From positions 1 through 35,744 of the forward strand of contig CAYXJR010000049.1 in assembly GCA_964465145.1 (NCBI GenBank): 35,744 nt of DNA. Reading direction: 5' to 3'. Positions 15,732-23,364 of this stretch are shown piece after piece. Numbering within the stretch: position 1 is the stretch's first letter; each line of letters begins with the position of its first letter. Position numbers and translations under genes: made by a program. The notes under the pieces are model-generated. The model had not been told where the DNA came from. It saw only the letters and a program-made list of their open reading frames with translations, and did no database searches. The DNA comes from JAUVKA01 sp964465145. GTDB taxonomy: Bacteria > Bacteroidota > Bacteroidia > Bacteroidales > UBA12481.

Positions 15732-17948
15732 ATGAAAAATAGATGCCTTTTTACAACAGTTTTATTAATATCAATGTGCACAGGCTTATCTGCCCAGGTA
15801 AAGATTAACCCCTCGCTGGGATTCACACTTGAAAATAAATTTGCCAGATATGTTTTTGAACCCTTGGGAATGGGATTATCTGCCATGACTGATTTAGAGA
15901 CAGGTTATAATCATATTGATCCTGTTGATGGAAACCATCTTTTATGGGAAGTAATATTTGGTAAGGGGACCCAACGCCCTGCAATTGACAATAATTATAA
16001 GCCCTGCAGTTTTGGAAGTTTAAATAGAAGAGCAAATGGTGACCAGATAGTTATCCTTGGATGGAATGATCTTCGTTTCTGGGAAGAAGACAGCATAATA
16101 AATGTTAAAGTATCTGTTTCATTGCCACATAATAGTGGTATAGCCGAATGGGAAATTTTTGTTAGTAATCAGTCCGATTACTGGGGACTTTGGGAAGTTG
16201 CCTGCCCGGCAATAAATGGATTTCCTGCTGCCGGAACTTATGATATAGCGATACCTGTTACTGGTTCTGGTGGACATTTACTAAAGAATTGGAAAGGATC
16301 ATTAAAACAACGTTCCCCATCCGGGTTTTTCCCAATGCAGTTTATGTCATTCAAAACAGGGTCTAATGGTGTGTATTTTTCAAGTAAGGATGGTGAATCA
16401 AGAGCAAAAGATTTCTATGTCGACTCAAAAGTCAAAAAGTTATCTTTAATCAGATACCCTGAAAACATGGGAGTAGCGGGCTCAGATCTTCCCGGCTATT
16501 ATCAGGTTTCCTTTGGTCCCTATCAGGGTAGCTGGCTGGAGGCGGCTCACAGGTATCGTCGGTGGGCCTTAAACCAGGTTTGGACAGCCAGAGGAACTAT
16601 ATCTCAACGGCCTGATTTTCCAGATATTGCTACCAATATTGGATTCTGGGTGCGCGATACCTGGGTTTGGGATTTACCACCTGATGTTGATAAAAATACG
16701 GGAGATCCATTCTCCTGGCGAAGAGATGAGCGCGATCCACATGAGATGAATCTGCCCTTCCTGAACGCAATGAAAACTATGGATGTCCCAATTGCCTTTC
16801 AATGGTATGGATGGCATAATGTGCTGTTTGATAATAATTACCCACATTTCCTGCCACCCTTAAATGGATTTAAAGAGCGGGTTGCCGAACTTGTTGATTC
16901 AGGAGCGCTTATTGTGCCATATATTAATGGTTTGAGTGCTGATAGTAAAATTTCGGATTGGCACAAACTCGACCCTCATGCAATAAAAGATGAGTCAGGT
17001 GGTCTACATCAGAAATTCTACAGAGATGGTGCCGGAAGGTTAACGCCAATGTGCCCCAATCAGAATTTCTGGCACTACACGATAAATAATGTTGTTGATA
17101 GTATCATAAATGTTTATGGAGCAAATGGTATTTATATGGATGAAATATCTTGCAATTCACATGAACTGTGCTTTAATCCTGATCACCGTCATCCACTGGG
17201 GGGTGGCCGCTACTGGGCTGACGGTTATCGTAATCTGTACCGTAAAACCTTGAATATTGCTCATCAAAACGGAAAAAATATTGTTATTACCTCAGAATCG
17301 GCAAATGAGATTTTCTTTGATCTTGTTACAGCAAATCTCTTTACCGGCAGACCAACCGATTACGAAATACCTTTGCTTCAGGTAGTATATTCAGGATATA
17401 CTCTCTTCTATGCAAGCAGATGTGATTTCAGAAAAAGTAAGCTGCTATTTAACTTCTGTGTTGGCCAGGGATTTATTGATGGACGTCAGATAGGATGGAT
17501 GGATTTCGACCTTTTCAGACCTCAGTACAGTGAAAAGCTTGAATACATGAAAAACTGTGCTAAATACAGAATGCTTACCAAAAAATATATAGTCTTTGGC
17601 CGGCTATGGGAACCTATTTATCCGGATAATGAAGTCCCTGTATTCGAAGAGGAATTTATTGGTGGTGGAAGTCACATCGGTACTGCTCCCAGCGCTGAGG
17701 CAAGACTCTGGCAGGCTGAAGATGGTAATTTAGCCATCTTCATTGCCAATTATGTAAACAAGGAAGTAACATTTTTATACACTATTAATCCGGAAAAATA
17801 CGGCCTGGATGCCGCAAATTATCAGATAACAGAAATATCTCCTGAGGGTAATAAGCCCATTTCAAAAACCGGAAGAACAATTTCCAGAACTGAAATATTG
17901 GGACCGAACAAAGTAAAAGTGATTGAAGTTACACCTCTAAAAAAATAG
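15732..17948 (+). CDS. DUF6259-like secreted putative glycoside hydrolase (copy 1)
   Basis: A 738-aa protein with a Sec signal (cleavage near LSA-QVK). It has an N-terminal beta-sandwich (about 25-290) followed by a TIM-barrel-like domain of the DUF6259 type. Barrel landmarks are NIGFWVRDTWVW (about 302-313), FQWYGWH, IVPYINGLSAD, NGIYMDEISCNSHE with Asp470, ITSESANE with Glu522, and VVYSGYTLFYASR. The Asp and Glu at the ends of consecutive strands fit a retaining glycosidase pair, but this is inference. A C-terminal beta domain of about 100 residues follows. ATG 15732 is preferred to TTG 15726. It lies 16 bp upstream of a full-length paralog. Unlike the paralog it has a longer loop around residues 314-340 (GDPFSWRRDERD) and lacks a 25-residue hairpin near residue 243. 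Confidence 0.75.
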   Translation: MKNRCLFTTVLLISMCTGLSAQVKINPSLGFTLENKFARYVFEPLGMGLSAMTDLETGYNHIDPVDGNHLLWEVIFGKGTQRPAIDNNYKPCSFGSLNRRANGDQIVILGWNDLRFWEEDSIINVKVSVSLPHNSGIAEWEIFVSNQSDYWGLWEVACPAINGFPAAGTYDIAIPVTGSGGHLLKNWKGSLKQRSPSGFFPMQFMSFKTGSNGVYFSSKDGESRAKDFYVDSKVKKLSLIRYPENMGVAGSDLPGYYQVSFGPYQGSWLEAAHRYRRWALNQVWTARGTISQRPDFPDIATNIGFWVRDTWVWDLPPDVDKNTGDPFSWRRDERDPHEMNLPFLNAMKTMDVPIAFQWYGWHNVLFDNNYPHFLPPLNGFKERVAELVDSGALIVPYINGLSADSKISDWHKLDPHAIKDESGGLHQKFYRDGAGRLTPMCPNQNFWHYTINNVVDSIINVYGANGIYMDEISCNSHELCFNPDHRHPLGGGRYWADGYRNLYRKTLNIAHQNGKNIVITSESANEIFFDLVTANLFTGRPTDYEIPLLQVVYSGYTLFYASRCDFRKSKLLFNFCVGQGFIDGRQIGWMDFDLFRPQYSEKLEYMKNCAKYRMLTKKYIVFGRLWEPIYPDNEVPVFEEEFIGGGSHIGTAPSAEARLWQAEDGNLAIFIANYVNKEVTFLYTINPEKYGLDAANYQITEISPEGNKPISKTGRTISRTEILGPNKVKVIEVTPLKK

Positions 17949-17964
17949 TATAAAACACTTACAA

Positions 17965-20220
17965 ATGAAAAAGAGTTTCAAAATCTCCGTAGTATTAATG
18001 ATATTATTCCAGACACAAGTGCTAATTGCACAAAAACCTGTTGACATATCTAACAGATTCGTTTTAAAGAACGAACATGTCAGTTTTGTATTTGAGCCGG
18101 AGAATATGGGTCTTGCATCTATGACAGACCTCTCAACAAACCATAATCACATCAAGCCTGTAAATGGAAAACATCTCCTTTGGGAGCTTGCATTTTCAAA
18201 AGGAAATCAGAGATATACCATTACAAATAATTATAAGCCCTGTTCATATGCTTCAATTGAAAATTTACCTGATGGAGGCAAGAGGGCGATAATGGAATGG
18301 AATAAAATGAGATGGTGGAACGAAGATGAAGTAGTGTCTGTTAGAGTTATTATAGAATTACCTGAAGATGAAGGCATTGCCAGGTGGAGAATTTTCGTTG
18401 AAAACAGCAGTGATTATTGGGGCTTATGGTCTGTTCTTTATCCTATTGTCAATGGGTTTCCTGAATCTGGCAAATATGATATTGCTCGTCCTTCATTTGC
18501 AAGGGGAGGAGAACTAATAACCGCATGTGATCAAAAGCTTAGCGGACGATACCCGGGGAGTGTCTGGCCTATGCAATTTGTATCCCTGAGTTCCGGGAGT
18601 AATAGTGTTTACCTGGCTGGTATGGATTCTGAAGCAAGAGCGAAAGAGTTTGTTGTGGAGCCTATAAAAAATTTGGACAGTCAGAGATATCCTGTTCTGT
18701 TCGATGGAAGGAGGCACCGGAAATTTGATCCTGAACCCGGAGAAAGAGTATATATGGAACATTACCCTGATGATATGGGAGTTCAGGGATCAGATTACCC
18801 CGATCATTATGCGGTAGCTTTTGGAGTTTACCAGGGCGACTGGAGCGATGCAGCCAGGATTTACAGACTATGGGCATTAAAACAGAAGTGGACCGGGAAG
18901 GGAAGCCTGTCAGAACGGATAGATGTTCCTGAAAGCATATTGAACCTTGGATTATGGATACGAGACGACTGGATTTGGAACGACGCGGAAGGAACACCTG
19001 AGGAAATGAACAAACCCCTGCTGGATGCTGCAAAAACCCTGGACGTACCCATAGGATTACAATGGTACAGATGGCATGTCCCTGAATTCGATAATCTCTA
19101 CCCACACTACCTGCCTGCAAAAGATGGGTTCAGGGAAAGAGTAGCTGATCTAAAATCTCATGACATTATTGTAATGCCCTATATCAACGGATCAAGTGTT
19201 GATATGAATATCCCCGATTTTGAAAAATATGAACCGCATGCAGTAAAAGATGAAGCAGGTGGTCTTAGACTTCACTATTATTCAGATAAATCAGGACGAC
19301 TATTATCGATGTGTGGAAACCAGGGATTTTGGCAGGATGAAGTTGAGTCCCTGGTTGATGATATCAGAAGGGAATATGGAGTGACTGGCATTTATGTTGA
19401 TCAGGTATCAGGTCTTTTTCATGAACTTTGCTTCAATCCTTCTCATCTACATCCACTAGGTGGTGGTAGTTATTGGACAGATGGAAACCGTATCCTTCTT
19501 GAAAAAGTAAAGAATGTTGCTCTGCGTGATGGTGGTAATATGGTAGTCACATCAGAAGGTGCCAGTGAAGTCTTCTTCGATAAACTTGATGCCAACTTGT
19601 TCTGGTCGCAACCTTCCGAAAGAGAGATACCAATGATGCAGATGGTGTATTCAGGTTATACCATATTTTTCGGCAGTACATGTGATTATACAAAAAGTGA
19701 TAACTATTTCCGCTATGCACAGGGACAGGCTTTCATCGACGGAAGGCAAAACGGATGGATGGATCTTGGATTGTTTAAACCAGCTTATGAGAAGAAAGTT
19801 AAATATTTGAAGCAATGTGGTAAATATAGAATCGCTACACTTGACTACCTTGTTTTCGGGCAGTTACTGGATCCGGTTTACCCGGAAAAAGATATTGAAA
19901 CATTTACTGATGATGGTTTTGGCTGGGGAATGTATGAGGCCCAACGTGCTGCAAGCATACCCTCTGCTGAAGCCAGGCTCTGGCTTTCAGAGGAAGGGAC
20001 ATTAGCAATATTCTTCGCAAACTATGTTGATAAAAAGATTGAATTTAAATACAGGATTAATCCTGGTGATTATGGTCTCCCACAAGGCAAATGGCAAATA
20101 AAAGAGATTGACCAGAAATCATCAAAAAGTATAGGAGAATTTACCGACATAATCGACAGATCTGAAATCCTTGAGCCTGACATGATTAAGGTAATAGAAT
20201 TGGTACCTTTAAAACAATAA
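17965..20220 (+). CDS. DUF6259-like secreted putative glycoside hydrolase (copy 2)
   Basis: A 751-aa paralog of the preceding gene, collinear from signal peptide (cut near LIA-QKP) to the shared C-terminus (ILEPDMIKVIELVPLK versus ILGPNKVKVIEVTPLK). Candidate catalytic residues are conserved: GIYVDQVSG (Asp479) and VTSEGASE (Glu531), with LGLWIRDDWIW, LQWYRWH, MPYINGSS and MVYSGYTIFFGS around the barrel. It carries an extra hairpin (about 243-268, FDGRRHRKFDPEP) absent from copy 1, and a shorter loop after DDWIW. The start is the ATG at 17965, 16 bp after copy 1, so the two are co-transcribed. The pair probably arose by tandem duplication and then diverged in substrate-facing loops. No biochemical role is known to me for this family. 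Confidence 0.75.
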   Translation: MKKSFKISVVLMILFQTQVLIAQKPVDISNRFVLKNEHVSFVFEPENMGLASMTDLSTNHNHIKPVNGKHLLWELAFSKGNQRYTITNNYKPCSYASIENLPDGGKRAIMEWNKMRWWNEDEVVSVRVIIELPEDEGIARWRIFVENSSDYWGLWSVLYPIVNGFPESGKYDIARPSFARGGELITACDQKLSGRYPGSVWPMQFVSLSSGSNSVYLAGMDSEARAKEFVVEPIKNLDSQRYPVLFDGRRHRKFDPEPGERVYMEHYPDDMGVQGSDYPDHYAVAFGVYQGDWSDAARIYRLWALKQKWTGKGSLSERIDVPESILNLGLWIRDDWIWNDAEGTPEEMNKPLLDAAKTLDVPIGLQWYRWHVPEFDNLYPHYLPAKDGFRERVADLKSHDIIVMPYINGSSVDMNIPDFEKYEPHAVKDEAGGLRLHYYSDKSGRLLSMCGNQGFWQDEVESLVDDIRREYGVTGIYVDQVSGLFHELCFNPSHLHPLGGGSYWTDGNRILLEKVKNVALRDGGNMVVTSEGASEVFFDKLDANLFWSQPSEREIPMMQMVYSGYTIFFGSTCDYTKSDNYFRYAQGQAFIDGRQNGWMDLGLFKPAYEKKVKYLKQCGKYRIATLDYLVFGQLLDPVYPEKDIETFTDDGFGWGMYEAQRAASIPSAEARLWLSEEGTLAIFFANYVDKKIEFKYRINPGDYGLPQGKWQIKEIDQKSSKSIGEFTDIIDRSEILEPDMIKVIELVPLKQ

Positions 20221-20260
20221 ATACTAATGCTTATGAAAACGGAATATGGCTGGGACTCTG

Positions 20261-20279
20261 AGCCTGTTTTCATCAGGCT
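20261..20279. terminator. Weak hairpin in the 117-bp gap after the DUF6259 pair
   Basis: Inverted repeat AGCCTG-ttttcat-CAGGCT (6-bp stem, 7-nt loop) without a following T-run. It might give partial termination or mRNA processing between the DUF6259 pair and the FucI-like gene. Evidence is weak. Confidence 0.25.
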
Positions 20280-20337
20280 GACATTTGATTGCAGAATTAT
20301 AGATACTTCTAAAATTTTAACTCTAAAATCAATATAA

Positions 20338-21888
20338 ATGAAAAAAAGAAATTCTTCAGGATTAACAATGGATCGCCGTACATTTGTTAAATCCACTTCT
20401 TTAATGGCTGGAGGATTAATATTATCACCGAGTGTACTGGCAAGCCTGAACGAAGACAAGCAGTTCCTCGCTAACAGTCCCCTGAAAACAAAAACCACAA
20501 TAAAAATAATTATTACCGGGACAGTCCATGAAGACGCATGGGAAGGGTCGTGTCGCCATGGAGATCTGGAAAGCCTTACTTATGAAGCCGAAATGAACAG
20601 CCTGGTTAAACGCCTGGCAAGAATGAAAGAGGAAGTAAAAGCTCTGGATATCCCTGCAGGTATTGAACTCCTGGAACCCATCACAATGTATTCGTATGTT
20701 GAAAAAGGAAATCCGGAAATAATATTTTCTGCTGAACAACTTGAGTCACTATACGAAGAAGATCACAAAGTAGATATGTATGTTGTTACCCATATGTTTC
20801 CAGGAGTCAAGATTGCCGAACGATACAAAAAACCGGTAGCGATAATGCAAGGTGCCGGATGGGCAGTAGATATGCCAGCCCGCTTGAGATATATGGGACT
20901 TGAAGGCTATCATGTACATAATTATGAAGAATTGCTGAGACTGGGTAAGCTTATGAATGCCAGGAAAGCATTCGCAAATACAAAGATGTTATATGTCACT
21001 AATTTCCCTTACCAGTACCCCTGGGGATGCATAAGCTCTGCCGTCACAAACATGGATAAGATAAAGGATCATTATGGATTTGATTATAAGTTCGTTGACT
21101 ATGAGGAGTTCTTTGCTGATATGGACACTCTCATTCTGGACGGAAATATTGCAAAAAAAAGGAAGCAGATGGGGGAGGAACTGCTGAAAAATGCAAATAG
21201 CAGTAACATGTCACTTCAGGATATAGAAAAGTCGCTTGACTTTTACTATGCTACCCTGGCATCTATGGAAAAATATGATTGTAACGCCTTTACAATTGAA
21301 TGTCATGAGTTATGTAGTTCTTTGCATCCCTGGAACCGCAGATTCACACCCTGTCTGACTCATGCGCTATTGAAAGATAGAGGGTTTCCGGCAGCATGCG
21401 AGGGAGATATTAATGCCCTGATGGCCATGATGCTGAAAATGTATATCTCAGATAAATCAGTATATATGGGAAATCCTTTTTTCAACAAGGATGAAAACAC
21501 GCTACGACTCAAACATTCCAACTGTTCACTTAAAATGAATGGGTTTAATACCCCAAATACACCTTATGATATACATAGCTTTGCAGAGTCTGGTTTTGGA
21601 GCTACACTAAGACATGATTTCAAGCAATACACAGGAACGACATGTACTGTAGCAAGATTTGATCCGTCTGGGATGAAGATTCTAGTCACTAAGGGTGAAG
21701 TAACCGATGGAATCGGGAATGAGGGATTTGGATGCGAACAGAGCGTAACCATCAAAGTGCCTGACTGTTATGAACTCTGGAGATCCTCTCAGAATTACGG
21801 ACACCATTTTTCCCTGGTTTATGGTGATTATACGCAGGAAATCAGAGACCTTGGTGATATGATGAAATTTGATGTGGAATTGATATAG
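20338..21888 (+). CDS. Tat-exported FucI-like isomerase-fold protein (copy 2)
   Basis: A 516-aa protein with Tat motif DRRTFVKST (Arg13-Arg14) and a hydrophobic region ending near VLA. The Met at codon 11 (20368) is an alternative start placing the RR closer to the N-terminus. The mature region has the L-fucose/L-arabinose isomerase-like architecture. Key segments are FTIECHELCSS (Glu321, Glu324), HALLKDRGFPAACEGDINA (Glu355, Asp357) and a C-terminal domain with TCTVARFDPSG. Glu321 and Glu355/Asp357 are the expected divalent-metal ligands, so this copy looks more intact than the one at 5837, which has Asn at the first position. It lies in the middle of the exported catabolic gene series. Sugar isomerisation outside the cytoplasm would be unusual, and a lyase or epimerase role is equally possible. 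Confidence 0.75.
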   Translation: MKKRNSSGLTMDRRTFVKSTSLMAGGLILSPSVLASLNEDKQFLANSPLKTKTTIKIIITGTVHEDAWEGSCRHGDLESLTYEAEMNSLVKRLARMKEEVKALDIPAGIELLEPITMYSYVEKGNPEIIFSAEQLESLYEEDHKVDMYVVTHMFPGVKIAERYKKPVAIMQGAGWAVDMPARLRYMGLEGYHVHNYEELLRLGKLMNARKAFANTKMLYVTNFPYQYPWGCISSAVTNMDKIKDHYGFDYKFVDYEEFFADMDTLILDGNIAKKRKQMGEELLKNANSSNMSLQDIEKSLDFYYATLASMEKYDCNAFTIECHELCSSLHPWNRRFTPCLTHALLKDRGFPAACEGDINALMAMMLKMYISDKSVYMGNPFFNKDENTLRLKHSNCSLKMNGFNTPNTPYDIHSFAESGFGATLRHDFKQYTGTTCTVARFDPSGMKILVTKGEVTDGIGNEGFGCEQSVTIKVPDCYELWRSSQNYGHHFSLVYGDYTQEIRDLGDMMKFDVELI

Positions 21889-21997
21889 TAAAAATTCCTG
21901 TTTAATCCGGGGATACAAAAAAAGATCAAAGCTCTTTATAATTATTTGAATCTGGATCAGATGAAATTTTTCAAGCCATGCCCTGCAACAATTTTAT

Positions 21998-23359
21998 ATG
22001 GAAAAAGAATTTACAAGAAGGAAATTTATTAAAACGTCGGCAATAGGAGCTGCCGGTGGAGTTATTTTCCCGGGAATTGTGAGCTTAGCTAATTCAATTG
22101 ACCAGGAAAGGGATCTGGATATCAAAACTCTTTTTGAATCTAACAGGGAAGATGCGTTAGAGCTTACAGAACGAATATTTCAAAAATGCATATTGGAAAA
22201 GATCTTACCCCCACAACCGCCCTTAAATTACAACTGGGTTTATCCGGGGGGGCCGTATTATAAGGGGCAGTGGATCTGGGATAGCATGTTTGTAGTGGAC
22301 CTTCTGAGCATTCTTCCGGATAAGAAACAGGTGATCCGCGATATTTTTCAGAACTACTGGGACTTTCAGGACAGGTGGAATAAAGAAATGCCCGAATATG
22401 CTCATGATATGGTAACCGTTGCTATCAAAACCAATCCCCAGGAAGTTCGTCAGTTTTCCCAGATTCCAATTCTGGCCTGGGGTGTGGAGCGTGTTTTTCG
22501 GCGAAACGGGGACATGAAATTACTGGAACAATGCCTGCCAAGGTTGGAAAGGTTCCATAACTGGTACTGGCGCGAGCGGGACCTTACAAATACCGGGCTT
22601 GTCACAATTGGTTCATACAGCGGGGATATTCAGCACGCCCGTTGGGAAACATTCGATTACGAGTGCAATATGGATGATTTGAAATTACTTAAACATCCTA
22701 TACGGCAGGGCAAAAATGAAGGGGCATGGTATGGCGATATATGGGTCACTGGGAATACTTCATACCTGATTTTGGCAGAAAAGAGCCTGGTGAGGCTCGC
22801 TGAAGCAGCGGGGGATAAGGAGATGGCTGCACGACGAAAACCGTTAATAAATAAAGCTGTCAGGGCCATGCGGGAGTTGATGTGGGATGAGGAGGCAGGA
22901 ACTTTTCTTTCGGTAAAAAGGGATACCATGGAGAAAATTCGGGTTGCAACAATTAGTAGCTGGGTACCACTGGCTGCCGGCGTTCCGACAAGAAAGATGG
23001 CCCGCCGGATGGCTGAGGTCCTTGCAACATCTTCATGGCAGACACCATTGCCCGTTCCAACAGTAGATAGAAATGATCCCAGATGGAAATCAGACAGCTT
23101 CTGGCGCGGAGATGTATGGCCTTCAACAAACTACCAGATTGCCAGCGGTCTCGCTGCATACGGACATAAGGAACTTGCTTCTGTAATCGCTGACAAGACA
23201 GTAGCCAATGCAATAATAAACGGGATAAGTGAGCATTATGATTCTGTTTCCGGACAACCCCTGGGCATCAGGGATTATTGCATGAGCTCTTCTATTGCAA
23301 CTATGATGCTTGATGGCCTGACGAAAAATTACAAATTGCAACTACGCGACAATAAATAA
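21998..23359 (+). CDS. Tat-exported GH63/GH37-like (alpha/alpha)6 glycosidase
   Basis: A 453-aa protein with Tat signal FTRRKFIKTSAIG. The sequence is mostly helical, with signatures of clan GH-G (GH37 trehalase, GH63 glucosidase and mannosylglycerate hydrolase): KGQWIWDSMFVV (Asp95), GSYSGDIQHARWE with candidate general acid Asp210, DSFWRGDVWPSTNYQ (about 366-379), and ISEHYDSVSGQP with candidate base Glu412. It is shorter than most GH63 proteins, holding essentially only the catalytic barrel. Substrates in the clan are alpha-glucosides or alpha-mannosides, so it probably trims an alpha-linked sugar with inversion. It lies 109 bp after the FucI-like gene and only 5 bp before the GH2 gene, implying one transcript. 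Exact family placement is uncertain. Confidence 0.75.
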   Translation: MEKEFTRRKFIKTSAIGAAGGVIFPGIVSLANSIDQERDLDIKTLFESNREDALELTERIFQKCILEKILPPQPPLNYNWVYPGGPYYKGQWIWDSMFVVDLLSILPDKKQVIRDIFQNYWDFQDRWNKEMPEYAHDMVTVAIKTNPQEVRQFSQIPILAWGVERVFRRNGDMKLLEQCLPRLERFHNWYWRERDLTNTGLVTIGSYSGDIQHARWETFDYECNMDDLKLLKHPIRQGKNEGAWYGDIWVTGNTSYLILAEKSLVRLAEAAGDKEMAARRKPLINKAVRAMRELMWDEEAGTFLSVKRDTMEKIRVATISSWVPLAAGVPTRKMARRMAEVLATSSWQTPLPVPTVDRNDPRWKSDSFWRGDVWPSTNYQIASGLAAYGHKELASVIADKTVANAIINGISEHYDSVSGQPLGIRDYCMSSSIATMMLDGLTKNYKLQLRDNK

Positions 23360-23364
23360 TTAGG

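Noticed and set aside
18662..19120. A 152-codon minus-strand frame inside DUF6259 copy 2
   Set aside because: Antisense to a conserved paralogous gene, with low-complexity Ser/Arg/Pro composition typical of shadow frames.
20233..20337. A 34-codon frame in the gap after DUF6259 copy 2
   Set aside because: No leader, domain or conserved pattern, and the length is expected by chance.
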